From the NCBI RefSeq assembly GCF_003722335.1, contig NZ_CP026100.1, positions 2,702,001-2,766,000 of the forward strand: a stretch of 64,000 nt of DNA, given 5' to 3'. This DNA comes from Caulobacter flavus. GTDB lineage: Bacteria > Pseudomonadota > Alphaproteobacteria > Caulobacterales > Caulobacteraceae. The notes below the pieces were generated by a model. The model did no database searches, was not told the DNA's origin, and was given only the letters and a program-made list of their open reading frames with translations. Positions within the stretch are counted from its first letter, which is position 1; every line of letters starts with the position of its first letter. The translations under genes and the position numbers were made by a program. Shown here piece after piece: positions 49,498 through 58,105 of the stretch.

Positions 49498-51678
49498 TCA
49501 TGCCTTCGTCCAGCCCTTGTCGACCGCCCACACGGCGAAGGCGTAGTCGAGCGCGATCTCCTTGAGGAAGTCGAAGCGGCCCGAGGCGCCGCCGTGACCG
49601 GCCTCCATGTTGATCTTCAGCAGGATCGGATTGCCGCTGGTGGTGTTGGCCCGCAGCTTGGCGGCCCACTTCTCCGGCTCCCAGTAGGTGACGCGCGGGT
49701 CCGACAGGCCGCCGGTGGCCAGCACGGCGGGGTAGGGCTTGGCCGTGACGTTGTCGTACGGGCTGTAGCTGGCGATGTAGTCGTAGGCTTCCTTGTCCTC
49801 CAGCGGATTGCCCCATTCGGGCCATTCCGGCGGGGTCAGGGGCAGGGAGGTGTCGCTCATGGTGTTGAGCACGTCGACGAACGGCACCGCCCCGATGATG
49901 CCCGACCACAGGTCCGGCCGCAGGTTGGTGATCGCGCCCATCAGCATGCCGCCGGCCGAGCCGCCGTAGGCCACCGTGCGGCCCTTGGCTCCGTAGCCGC
50001 CCGCGTGCAGGTGCTCGGCGCAGGCGATGAAGTCGGTGAAGGTGTTCTTCTTCTTGAACTTCTTGCCGTCCAGGAACCAGCCGTAGCCCTTTTCCGAACC
50101 GCCTCGGATGTGGGCCGTGGCCCAGATCCAGCCGCGGTCGACCAGGCTGAAGTTGCGGATCGAGAACGACGGGTCCATCGACATGCCGTAGCTGCCGTAG
50201 CCGTACAGCAGCAGCGGCGCCTTGCCGTCCAGCTTGACGTCCTTCTTCATCAGCACGGTCACCGGCACCTCGGCGCCGTCGGGCGCCTTGGCGTAGAGGC
50301 GCTTGGTCACGTACTTGGAAGGATCGTGGCCCGAGGGGATTTCCTGGGTCTTGCGCAGCACCTTGTCGCCGCTGCGCATGTCGTAGTCGAACCACTGCCG
50401 GGGCGTGGTCGGCGACTGGTAGACGTAACGCAGGGTCGGGGTGTCGAACTCGTAGCCGCCCTCGACGCTCAGCACGTAGGCCTGCTCGTCGACGACGATC
50501 GGCTTCTCGGCCTTGGTGGCGCGGTCGGTGATGACGATGCGCGTGTTGGCGTTTACGCGCTCGACGCGGACCAGGTGGTCCTTGTAGGCGGCGTGGCCGG
50601 TGATGAAGGTCCCCGGCTTGTGGGCCACGAAGTCCTTCCAGTTGGCGCGACCCGGATTGTCGACCGGGGCCTCGACCAGCTTGAAGTCGATGGCGTCGTC
50701 GGCGTTGGTCAGGATGACGAACTTGCCGTCCCAGTGCTCGACCGAATAGCGCAGGCCCGGCGTGCGGGGCTCGACGGCCTTGGGTTTGGCCGAAACGTCG
50801 CTCGCCGGAAGCAGCAGGGTTTCGGACGTCTCGTGGTCACCGGCGCTGATGACGATGAAGGCGTCCGAGCCGGTGACGCTGACGCTGACGAAAAAGCCGT
50901 CGTCGGGCTCTTCATAGACCAGAACGTCGTCCTTCAGGCCGCCGCGCGCGGGGCGGCGATAGATCTTGTCGGAGCGGCCGTTGTCGTCGCGGTGGGTCCA
51001 GAACAGCCATTTGGAATCGGGCGACCAGGTGAAGTCGCCGGTGCTGCTGTCGACCGGCTCGGCCAGGATCTCGCCGGTGGCCAGGTCCTTGACGTAGATC
51101 TTGTGGACTTCCGAGCCCTGCGCGTCCTCGGCATAGGCGAACAGCTTGTGGTCGGGACTGTGCTCGGCGGCGCTGACCTGGCTGTAGGCCTTGCCCTTGG
51201 CCAGGGCGTCGCTGTCGAGCAGCACTTCCTCGCCGTCAGATTTCCCACGCGGGCGGCGGGCATAGATCGGGTGCTGGCCGCCCAGGGCGAAGCGCGAATA
51301 GTAGTCGTAGGGGCCGTCGGGGGAGGGAACCGACGAGTCGTCCTCCTTGATGCGGCCCTTCATCTCCTCGAACATCGCCTTCTGCAGGTCCTGCGTCGGG
51401 GCCAGCATCGCCTTCACATAGGCGTTCTCGGCGGTCAGGTGCTCCTTGACCTCGGCCTTGATCAGGCTGGGGTCGCGCAGGACCTTCTGCCAGTTGTCGT
51501 CCTTCATCCAGGCGTAGTCGTCGACCCGCACCCGACCCAGCTGCTCGATGCGCTTGGGAACCTTCTTGGCGACCGGAGGAACGGGCTTGGCGGTGGCGGA
51601 CATGGAACTCCCGGGGATGAGGGCGGAGGACGTGGCGGCGACGGCGGCTACGCTCGTCATCATTTCGCGCCGGTTCAT
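49498..51678 (-). CDS. S9 family oligopeptidase (oligopeptidase B-like)
   Basis: This 726-aa serine peptidase has an N-terminal export signal with basic start (MNRREMMTSVAAVAATSSAL). Then come the prolyl-oligopeptidase propeller (about 50-430), with WSPDSKWLFWTHRDDNGR, and the alpha/beta hydrolase domain. The nucleophile Ser574 is in YGGSAGGMLMG, and the catalytic His is in MEAGHGGASGRF. RIEQLGRVRVDDYAWMKDDN is typical of PtrB. It cleaves small peptides after basic residues if it is a true oligopeptidase B. GAGGGGGA precedes the ATG. Confidence 0.93.
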   Translation of the reverse strand: MNRREMMTSVAAVAATSSALIPGSSMSATAKPVPPVAKKVPKRIEQLGRVRVDDYAWMKDDNWQKVLRDPSLIKAEVKEHLTAENAYVKAMLAPTQDLQKAMFEEMKGRIKEDDSSVPSPDGPYDYYSRFALGGQHPIYARRPRGKSDGEEVLLDSDALAKGKAYSQVSAAEHSPDHKLFAYAEDAQGSEVHKIYVKDLATGEILAEPVDSSTGDFTWSPDSKWLFWTHRDDNGRSDKIYRRPARGGLKDDVLVYEEPDDGFFVSVSVTGSDAFIVISAGDHETSETLLLPASDVSAKPKAVEPRTPGLRYSVEHWDGKFVILTNADDAIDFKLVEAPVDNPGRANWKDFVAHKPGTFITGHAAYKDHLVRVERVNANTRIVITDRATKAEKPIVVDEQAYVLSVEGGYEFDTPTLRYVYQSPTTPRQWFDYDMRSGDKVLRKTQEIPSGHDPSKYVTKRLYAKAPDGAEVPVTVLMKKDVKLDGKAPLLLYGYGSYGMSMDPSFSIRNFSLVDRGWIWATAHIRGGSEKGYGWFLDGKKFKKKNTFTDFIACAEHLHAGGYGAKGRTVAYGGSAGGMLMGAITNLRPDLWSGIIGAVPFVDVLNTMSDTSLPLTPPEWPEWGNPLEDKEAYDYIASYSPYDNVTAKPYPAVLATGGLSDPRVTYWEPEKWAAKLRANTTSGNPILLKINMEAGHGGASGRFDFLKEIALDYAFAVWAVDKGWTKA

Positions 51679-51782
51679 GGACAGATTCCCCCTCGGATGC
51701 GTCAGAACGCCAACTTGTTGCGGCAGGGGCGTCTGGTCAAACTCATACGACGTCTAAGGTTAAATCGGAGACGAGGGCGTAC

Positions 51783-52631
51783 ATGGCTTGGGACCTGTCG
51801 GTCGATCTGATCCAGGCGACGGTGCAGCTGGAGCAGCCGCTCGCCGACGGCTCGCGGACGGTCGGCACCGGATTCCTCATCGAGGATCCCACGCCGGACG
51901 GCCGCCCGCGCACCATTCTGGTCACCGCCGCCCACGTCTTCGACCGCATGCCTTCGGTGTCGGCCAAGATCGGCTATCGCGTGCAGAGCAAGGAAGGGGT
52001 CTGGCGCTACGATCCGCGCACCCTGAAGATCCGCGACGGCGACCATCCGCTGTGGATCAAGCATCCCAGCCGCGATGTCGCCGCCATCGTCGTCGAGGCC
52101 CCGCCCGAGTTCGCCAAGGCCGCCATCCCGCTGGCCTGGCTGGCGCAGGACGACACCTTCAACAAGTACAGCCTGGGCCCCGGCGACGAGATGATGGCCC
52201 TGGGCTTTCCGCGCGGCCTGTCGGCCAACACCGCGGGCTTCCCGATTCTGCGCTCGGGCCGCGTGGCCTCCTATCCGCTTGCCCCCGCCAGCGTGTTCCC
52301 GACCTTCCTGATGGACTTCTCGGTGTTCCCCGGCAATTCGGGCGGGCCGGTGTTCATGGCCGAGGGCGCGCGTCGCCGGCCGGGCTCGACCGAAAGCCAG
52401 GAGGTGCAATTCGTTGCCGGCATGCTGACCCAGCAGGTCGAGCTGTCGGGCGAGCGCCTCGAGATCGGCATCGTCACCCACGCCAAGTATATCCGCGAGG
52501 CCGTGGCCCTGCTCGACAAGCCGTCGGGACCGCCGCTGATCCAGGCCGCGCCGGCCAAGCTTCCCAGCACGGCGGCCGCGCAGGACGTGGTCGCCGTCCA
52601 GGCCGTCGCCGCGCCCGGCTTCAACCGCTGA
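51783..52631 (+). CDS. Trypsin-like serine protease without a visible signal peptide
   Basis: This 282-aa protein has a full chymotrypsin-type triad: His51 in TAAHVFD, Asp98 in PSRDVAAIV, and Ser186 in FPGNSGGPV. The N-terminus MAWDLSVDLIQATVQLEQPL enters the protease fold directly and lacks a hydrophobic leader. The last 35 residues are Ala/Pro-rich and disordered. An intracellular protease or one exported by another route is possible. GAGGG lies five bases before the ATG. It diverges from the S9 peptidase by 104 bp. Confidence 0.88.
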   Translation: MAWDLSVDLIQATVQLEQPLADGSRTVGTGFLIEDPTPDGRPRTILVTAAHVFDRMPSVSAKIGYRVQSKEGVWRYDPRTLKIRDGDHPLWIKHPSRDVAAIVVEAPPEFAKAAIPLAWLAQDDTFNKYSLGPGDEMMALGFPRGLSANTAGFPILRSGRVASYPLAPASVFPTFLMDFSVFPGNSGGPVFMAEGARRRPGSTESQEVQFVAGMLTQQVELSGERLEIGIVTHAKYIREAVALLDKPSGPPLIQAAPAKLPSTAAAQDVVAVQAVAAPGFNR

Positions 52632-52722
52632 ACCGCGCGAAATCGCTTCCAGCCAAGCTAGGAACCATTGCCCGCGGGGCTCCGTTCGAAAGGGGAGTTC
52701 AAACTCGAACAGGAGCAAGCCA

Positions 52723-52905
52723 ATGAGCACCAATCGTGTGGAAGGCGCCATCGACAAGGGCGTGGGCGCCGTGAAGGAAGCCGTCGGCAAGGCCACAGAC
52801 AACGAACGCCTCGAAGCCGAGGGCAAGGCCCAGAAGGTCAAGGGCGACGTCCAGAACAAGGTCGGCCAGGCCCAGGACAAGATCGGCGACGCGATCAAGC
52901 ACTAG
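52723..52905 (+). CDS. CsbD family stress protein
   Basis: This 60-aa highly charged helical protein begins MSTNRVEGAIDKGVGAVKEA and contains DNERLEAEGKAQKVKGD and VQNKVGQAQDKIGDAIK. The Gly-x-Ala/Lys heptads define CsbD-like proteins, small general-stress proteins of unclear role. CAGGAG precedes the ATG at seven bases. A terminator follows. Confidence 0.95.
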   Translation: MSTNRVEGAIDKGVGAVKEAVGKATDNERLEAEGKAQKVKGDVQNKVGQAQDKIGDAIKH

Positions 52906-52928
52906 GCTTGATCGACGCTTGACGAACG

Positions 52929-52960
52929 AAGGCCCCGGGACCGCTCCCGGGGCCTTTGCT
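52929..52960 (+). terminator. Intrinsic terminator after csbD-like gene
   Basis: A perfect 12-bp stem AAGGCCCCGGGA with a CCGC loop is followed by TTTGCTTTT. Confidence 0.88.
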
Positions 52961-52969
52961 TTTCCAGAT

Positions 52970-53010
52970 CCTCCCCCTCTGGGGGAGGTGGCGCGAAGCG
53001 CCGGAGGGGG
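52970..53010. repeat. GC-rich palindromic repeat module
   Basis: CCTCCCCCTCTGGGGGAGG is followed by TGGCGCGAAGCGCCGGAGGG. It keeps the same layout as the copy at 1161/1283 without the MITE, and so shows the likely empty site. Confidence 0.8.
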
Positions 53011-53061
53011 GACGTCGTCAGCTTCCAAAAAGCCGACCGTCCATCCCCCTTTGCCTTGCTT

Positions 53062-53511
53062 CTAGCCCCCGTAGATGATCGAGATCGTCTCGGCCACGCA
53101 GGCCGGGCGCTCTTCGCCCTCGATCTCGATGGTGCATTCGTTCTTCATCTGCAGGCCGCCGGCCTTGGGCTCGACGCTCACCAGCTTCTGGCGCATCCGC
53201 ACCCGCTTGCCCACGCGCACCATGCTGGTGAACCGCACCTTGTCGCAGCCGTAGTTGATGCCGCGCGTGACGCCGGTCACGTGCAGTATGCCCGCGCCCA
53301 GCATCGGGATCAGCGACAGCGTCAGGTAGCCGTGGGCGATCGGCCCGCCGATCTCGCGCGTCGCCCGCTCGACGTCGACGTGGATCCACTGATGGTCGCC
53401 GGTGGCCTGCGCGAACTGGTTGACCCGCTCCTGGCTGATCTCGACCCAGTCGGACACCCCGACCTCCTGCCCGACCAGGCTGGCGATGTCGGCGAAGGCG
53501 ATCTCTTTCAT
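53062..53511 (-). CDS. MaoC-like (R)-hydratase
   Basis: This 149-aa hot-dog fold protein has the MaoC signature: catalytic Asp and His in QATGDHQWIHVD, then GPIAHGYLTLSLIPML. Related enzymes hydrate enoyl-CoA to (R)-3-hydroxyacyl-CoA. It is in a block with an acyl-CoA synthetase, P450 and crotonase, so it likely serves beta-oxidation of an unusual lipid. ATG 53511 has GGAGAG six bases upstream. A PsrA-like dyad stands 12 bp before the start. Confidence 0.93.
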   Translation of the reverse strand: MKEIAFADIASLVGQEVGVSDWVEISQERVNQFAQATGDHQWIHVDVERATREIGGPIAHGYLTLSLIPMLGAGILHVTGVTRGINYGCDKVRFTSMVRVGKRVRMRQKLVSVEPKAGGLQMKNECTIEIEGEERPACVAETISIIYGG

Positions 53512-53522
53512 GCGGCGCTCTC

Positions 53523-53538
53523 CCAAACGTTTGTTTGG
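53523..53538 (-). promoter_or_regulatory. Candidate TetR/PsrA-type operator before the MaoC gene
   Basis: CCAAAC-GTTT-GTTTGG is an inverted repeat with the CAAAC-N4-GTTTG pattern used by PsrA-like fatty-acid regulators. It sits directly before the start of the MaoC gene. No PsrA gene is in the window. Confidence 0.4.
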
Positions 53539-53561
53539 AAGAGATCATGGGCGGGCCGTGG

Positions 53562-53717
53562 TCACAAGCCCTCCAGCGTCTTCCGCGCGTCTTCGGGCAG
53601 CAGGCCGACCGCTTCGTCGAGCAGCTTGCGCCACGCCTCGCCCCGACCGCGCGCCTCGGTATAGGCGCACGGAGAAAGATCCTTGCCACCACCTTCGCCA
53701 AGTTGGTGGCAAAACAT
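53562..53717 (-). CDS. Small protein of unknown function (51 aa)
   Basis: The frame begins MFCHQLGEGGGKDLSPCAYT and ends in a helix, WRKLLDEAVGLLPEDARKTL. The final two thirds have typical coding composition with GC-rich third positions and no rare stops, unlike the competing frames. It lies between the acyl-CoA synthetase stop and the MaoC start, on the same strand. The SD is weak. It could be a small gene or the preserved end of a decayed longer gene. Confidence 0.45.
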   Translation of the reverse strand: MFCHQLGEGGGKDLSPCAYTEARGRGEAWRKLLDEAVGLLPEDARKTLEGL

Positions 53718-53746
53718 CGGAAGATCAACTTTCTAGTGATGCCGCG

Positions 53747-55285
53747 TCAAACGATCCGCCCCTCGCCCTTACCCCAGTAGGCGTCCCGCACCAGCCGCTT
53801 GTAGAGCTTGCCCGTCGGGTGCCGGGGCAACTCGCGCACGAAGTCGACCTGCCGCGGGGCCTTCACGTGGCTGAGGTTGTCGCGGGCGAAGGCCAGGAGT
53901 TCGGCGGCCAGGGCCGGCGTGGCGTCGGACCAGTCCAGCGGCTGGATCACCGCCACGACCTTTTCGCCCATCTCCTCGTCGGGCGCGCCCACCACGGCGG
54001 CGTCGGCCACGCGGGGATGGGTGATCAGCAGGTTCTCGATCTCCTGCGGATAGATGTTCACCCCGCCGGAGATGATCATGAAGCTCTTGCGGTCGGTCAG
54101 GTACAGATAGCCGTCCTCGTCGGCCCATCCCACGTCGCCCAGCGTCGTCCAGCCGTGCTTGTTGTAGCTCTCGGCGGTCTTCTCCGGGGCGTTGTGATAG
54201 GTCACGGCCGGGCCGTTGGCGAAGTAGACCACGCCCTCGCTGCGGGCGGGCAGGGGATCGCCGGCCTCGTCGCAGATACGCAGTTCGCCCAGCGCAGCCT
54301 GGCCCACCGAGCCGCGCCTCTCCAGCCAGTTCGTGCTGTCGATCCAGCAGAAGCCGTTGCCCTCGGTGCCGGCGTAGTACTCGTAGATCACCGGCCCCCA
54401 CCAGCCGATCATCTGCTCCTTCACCGGCACGGGGCAGGGGGCGGCGGCGTGGATCGCCGAGCGCATGGTCGAGACGTCGTACTTCGCCCGCGTCGCCTCC
54501 GGCAGCTTCAGCATCCGCACGAAGTGGGTGGGCACGAACTGGCCGCAGGTGGCCTTGTGCGCCTCGATCAGGGCCAAGGCGGTCTCGGGATCGAACTTTT
54601 CCATCACCACGACCGTGCCGCCCAGCTTGTGCACGCTCATGCACCAACGCAGCGGGGCGGCGTGATAGAGCGGCGCGGGCGAGAGATAGACGCTGTCGCC
54701 GTCCAGCTTGAACAGGTGCTGGGCCATCATCTGCAGGGCGTGGGGCGCGTCGATCGGCGCGCCGTTCAGCGGCGGCTTCACGCCCTTGGGTCGTCCCGTC
54801 GTGCCCGAGGAATAGAGCATGTCCGAGCCGGAGGTCTCGTCGGCGACGGGCGTGGCGGGCATGGCCGCGCGGGCGGCGTCGAAGTCGGCGTAGGGTTCCG
54901 CGGCGCCATCGACGCGCAGCAGCGCGACGCCCGGGATCAGCGGCGCCAGGCCTTGCGCCACCGCGTCCAGCGCGGGGCCGGTTATCAGGAGCTTGGCCCC
55001 ACAGTCGCCGACGATGTACTCGACCTCGGGCGCGGTCAGCTTGGTCGAGATGCAGGTGTAGTAGAGCCCCGCCCGCTGGGCCGCCCAGGCGATTTCCAGA
55101 TAGCGCGGATGGTTGTCCAGCAGGATGGCCACCACGTCGCCGACCGCGAGGCCCATCGACCGGAACAGCTGCGCCCCCTGGTTGGAGCGGTCGTCCAGCT
55201 GCTTGTAGGTGACGGTCTCGCCCGTGCCGGCCATCACGAAGGCGGGCTTGTCGGGCTGGATGCGGGCGTGGACGCTCGGATGCAT
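53747..55285 (-). CDS. AMP-dependent acyl-CoA synthetase
   Basis: This 512-aa adenylate-forming enzyme activates a carboxylic acid to its CoA thioester. Motifs are YSSGTTGRPKGVKPP, EYYAGTEGNGFCWIDS, LGDVGWADEDGYLYLTDRKS and the catalytic lysine in RHPTGKLYKR. The start MHPSVHARIQPDKPAFVMAG has AGGAGG five bases before; a frame up to 55381 is not used. It leads the run toward the MaoC gene and diverges from the P450. The substrate may be a fatty, steroid or terpenoid acid. Confidence 0.93.
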   Translation of the reverse strand: MHPSVHARIQPDKPAFVMAGTGETVTYKQLDDRSNQGAQLFRSMGLAVGDVVAILLDNHPRYLEIAWAAQRAGLYYTCISTKLTAPEVEYIVGDCGAKLLITGPALDAVAQGLAPLIPGVALLRVDGAAEPYADFDAARAAMPATPVADETSGSDMLYSSGTTGRPKGVKPPLNGAPIDAPHALQMMAQHLFKLDGDSVYLSPAPLYHAAPLRWCMSVHKLGGTVVVMEKFDPETALALIEAHKATCGQFVPTHFVRMLKLPEATRAKYDVSTMRSAIHAAAPCPVPVKEQMIGWWGPVIYEYYAGTEGNGFCWIDSTNWLERRGSVGQAALGELRICDEAGDPLPARSEGVVYFANGPAVTYHNAPEKTAESYNKHGWTTLGDVGWADEDGYLYLTDRKSFMIISGGVNIYPQEIENLLITHPRVADAAVVGAPDEEMGEKVVAVIQPLDWSDATPALAAELLAFARDNLSHVKAPRQVDFVRELPRHPTGKLYKRLVRDAYWGKGEGRIV

Positions 55286-55488
55286 GCGACCTCCTGGGCC
55301 GCTCGCCATGAGGGCGCGGCCGTTTCTCTCCCTGGCGCCGTCCGCGTGTAGCCCGCGTGATCGGCGTTCAGTCAGCAGCATGACTCAAGGCTCGACGCTC
55401 GCGCAAGTTGCCGTAGGGGCGCCGTTGGCGGCCGCGCGATCCTGGGTGATCGTGCGCCCCACAACGATGTTCGACGGGAGGCGAGCGC

Positions 55489-56826
55489 ATGGAGCTGATC
55501 AGCAAGACGGTGGTCGACGGCCGGCCAGGGCCCGGCGCGGCCAAGGCCTATCCCACCCTGGACGGGGTCGACCTGGCCGACATCTTCCGCTTCACCCAGG
55601 GCCAGCCCTTCGCCGACTTCGCCCGGATGCGGCAGGAGGCGCCGGTGATGTGGCACGGCGAGCGGTTCGGCGGGCCTGGCTTCTGGGCGGTCACCCGCTA
55701 CGAGGACGTCATGCGCGTCAATGGCGATCCGGAGACCTTCTCCTCGCAGAAGGGCGGGATCCTGATGTCGATGGGGCCGCCCGACAAGCGCCACGCCCTG
55801 CTGTTCCGGGCGACCATGGACACCATGATCAATCTCGACGCGCCGCATCACCTGCAGCTGCGCCGCGAGCACATGCCCTATTTCACCGCGTCCTACCTGC
55901 GCGGCCTGACCGACAAGGTGAAGGGCGAGGTCACCCGCCTGCTCGACGAGATGGAGCCGCTGCTGGCCGGCGGCGCCGAGATCGACATGGTCGAGCATTT
56001 CTCCTCGATCCTGCCGCTGTTCACCCTATGCGAGATCCTCGGCGTGCCGCCCGAGGACCGGAGCAAGTTCCTGCGCTGGATGCACTATCTGGAGCGGGCC
56101 CAGGACCTGGCCGTGCAGCAGGCCATGGCGCCGATCACGCCGACGCTGGAGCTCATGCAGTTCGTCGCCGACTTCAACGAGAACGTCGAGGAGATGTTCG
56201 ACTACGGCCGCACCATGCTGCTCAAGCGCCGGGAAGACCCCAGGCAGGACCTGATGACCGCCATCGCCCGGGCCCAGGTCGACGGCGATCTGCTGGCCGA
56301 CGAGTATCTCGACGGCTCGTGGCTGCTGATCGTCTTCGCGGGCAACGACACGACGCGGAACACTCTGTCGGGCGCCATGCGGCTGCTGACCGAGTTTCCC
56401 GAGCAGAAGCAGCGGCTGATCGACGATCCCTCGCTGCTGCCCGGCGCGGTCGACGAGTTCATCCGCATGGTCAGCCCGGTGATCTACATGCGCCGCACCG
56501 CGACCCGCGACGTCGAGGTCGCCGGCCAGAAGATCGCCGAGGGCGAGAAGGTGGTCATGTACTACGGCGCGGCCAACCGCGATCCGGCGATGTTCGAAAA
56601 CCCGGATCGCCTGGACGTCACCCGGCCCAACGCCGGCAAGCACGTGGCCTTCGGCTATGGCCCGCACACGTGCCTGGGCAAGCGCGTCGCCCAGATCCAG
56701 CTTGAGGAGGCCTATCGCCAGATCCTGGCGCGGTTCCCCGACCTGGAATGGACCGGGAGCACCGAGATCGCCGCCAACAACTTCGTTCACGCCATCAGCA
56801 AGCTGGGGGTGAGGCGGGCGGTGTAA
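55489..56826 (+). CDS. Cytochrome P450
   Basis: This 445-aa soluble P450 has the I-helix oxygen motif AGNDTTRN, the K-helix ExxR in DEFIRMVSP, and the haem loop FGYGPHTCLGKRVA, with Cys395 as iron ligand. NLDAPHHLQLRR is typical of bacterial CYPs. The redox partners (ferredoxin, reductase) are not in the window. Neighbouring acyl-CoA genes suggest hydroxylation of a lipid, steroid or terpenoid. GGGAGG lies seven bases before the ATG. It diverges from the synthetase by about 200 bp. Confidence 0.95.
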   Translation: MELISKTVVDGRPGPGAAKAYPTLDGVDLADIFRFTQGQPFADFARMRQEAPVMWHGERFGGPGFWAVTRYEDVMRVNGDPETFSSQKGGILMSMGPPDKRHALLFRATMDTMINLDAPHHLQLRREHMPYFTASYLRGLTDKVKGEVTRLLDEMEPLLAGGAEIDMVEHFSSILPLFTLCEILGVPPEDRSKFLRWMHYLERAQDLAVQQAMAPITPTLELMQFVADFNENVEEMFDYGRTMLLKRREDPRQDLMTAIARAQVDGDLLADEYLDGSWLLIVFAGNDTTRNTLSGAMRLLTEFPEQKQRLIDDPSLLPGAVDEFIRMVSPVIYMRRTATRDVEVAGQKIAEGEKVVMYYGAANRDPAMFENPDRLDVTRPNAGKHVAFGYGPHTCLGKRVAQIQLEEAYRQILARFPDLEWTGSTEIAANNFVHAISKLGVRRAV

Positions 56827-56880
56827 GCCGAATGGCCAGGCCGTGAGCGGGGCGTGCTTGACGCGGCGCTTCTCACAAAG

Positions 56881-56992
56881 CCTGTCTTCCTGGGCCTTGT
56901 GCCCAGGACCCATGCCTCAGCCTGCTCAAATCCTTCGCGCATGGCGCTGTCTGAGCAGCCGCCGCCATGGACCCTCGCCACAAGGGCGAGGG
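56881..56992. repeat. Intergenic two-hairpin element
   Basis: CCTGGGC-CTTGT-GCCCAGG (56889-56907) and CCCTCGCC-ACAAG-GGCGAGGG (56972-56992) lie in the P450-crotonase gap. Only one copy is in this window, so its repeat nature is not shown here. Confidence 0.4.
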
Positions 56993-57090
56993 AGGCGAGA
57001 AACCAGGCTAACCGCCAAGGCCAGGGAAGGGTTGTGCTCCCATGCCCACCGATCATACGATCGTTTAAAATCGCCCAGGGAGCCCCTAGC

Positions 57091-57975
57091 ATGTCGCAGC
57101 CGACCTTCGAGACCCTGCTCTACGCCGTCGAGGACGGGATCGCGACGATCACCCTGAACCGGCCGGAGAAGCTCAACGCCTTCACCGCCCGGATGATGAA
57201 AGAGCTGATCGAGGTGTTCGACGTCACCGACGCCGACGACGCGGTAAAGGTGGTGATCGTCACCGGCGCGGGCCGGGCGTTCTGCGCTGGGGCGGATCTT
57301 TCGAGCGGCGGGGCTACTTTCGACCGAACCTCGCCCCAGGCGCTGGAACGCGAGGAGGGCAAGGTCGGCGACGTCTATCGCGACGGCGGCGGCCGGGTGA
57401 CCCTGCGCATCTATGATAGCCTGAAGCCGGTGATCGCCGCCGTGAATGGCCCGGCCGTCGGCGTCGGGGCGACCATGCAACTGGCCATGGACATCCGCCT
57501 GGCGTCGGAAGACGCCAAGTTCGGCTTCGTCTTCGCTCGCCGGGGCATCACGCCCGAGGCCTGCTCGTCCTGGTTCCTGCCGCGCCTGGTCGGTCTGCAG
57601 ACGGCGCTGGAGTGGTGCTACACGGGGCGCGTCTTCCCCGCGACCGAAGCCAAGGAGCGCGGTTTCGTCCGCTCGCTGCATGCACCAGGCGACCTGCTGC
57701 CGGCCGCCCGCGCCCTGGCCCGCGAGATCGCCGACAACACCGCGCCCGTCTCGGTCGCCCTGACCCGCCAGCTGCTGTGGCGCATGGCCGGCGCGGATCA
57801 TCCGATGGAGGCCCACAAGGCCGACAGCCGGGCCATCCAGTCGCGCGGCGCCTCGGGCGACGCCAAGGAGGGGGTGACCTCGTTCCTGGAGAAGCGCGCC
57901 CCGGCCTATCCCAACCGCGTCTCGACCGACCTGCCGGACATCTGGCCCGAATGGGAGCCGCGACAATTTCGCTGA
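57091..57975 (+). CDS. Enoyl-CoA hydratase/isomerase family protein
   Basis: This 294-aa crotonase-fold enzyme starts MSQPTFETLLYAVEDGIATI. NRPEKLNAFTARM and the oxyanion segment GAGRAFCAGADL follow, then AAVNGPAVGVGATMQLAMDI and GFVFARRGITPEACSSWFLP, which carries a conserved glutamate. It should hydrate or isomerise enoyl-CoA thioesters. It is on the same strand as the P450, after a 264-bp gap with hairpins, so it may have its own promoter. GGGAG lies nine bases before ATG 57091. Confidence 0.93.
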   Translation: MSQPTFETLLYAVEDGIATITLNRPEKLNAFTARMMKELIEVFDVTDADDAVKVVIVTGAGRAFCAGADLSSGGATFDRTSPQALEREEGKVGDVYRDGGGRVTLRIYDSLKPVIAAVNGPAVGVGATMQLAMDIRLASEDAKFGFVFARRGITPEACSSWFLPRLVGLQTALEWCYTGRVFPATEAKERGFVRSLHAPGDLLPAARALAREIADNTAPVSVALTRQLLWRMAGADHPMEAHKADSRAIQSRGASGDAKEGVTSFLEKRAPAYPNRVSTDLPDIWPEWEPRQFR

Positions 57976-58105
57976 GCGACTAGCGAAGCGCGGCCGCAGG
58001 CCGCAAATTCCCCCGGCGGGAGAATCCCTGGCGCTAATTCGAACTTAAGGGCGTTACCGTCTAGGTTCGAAACTCGGCGACCGGGGCCGCGCCGCCAGGA
58101 AGATC

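Noticed and set aside
58046-58058. Possible CtrA half-sites TTAAGGGCGTTAC
   Set aside because: The spacing is five bases and the second half is TTAC, so it does not fit the consensus.
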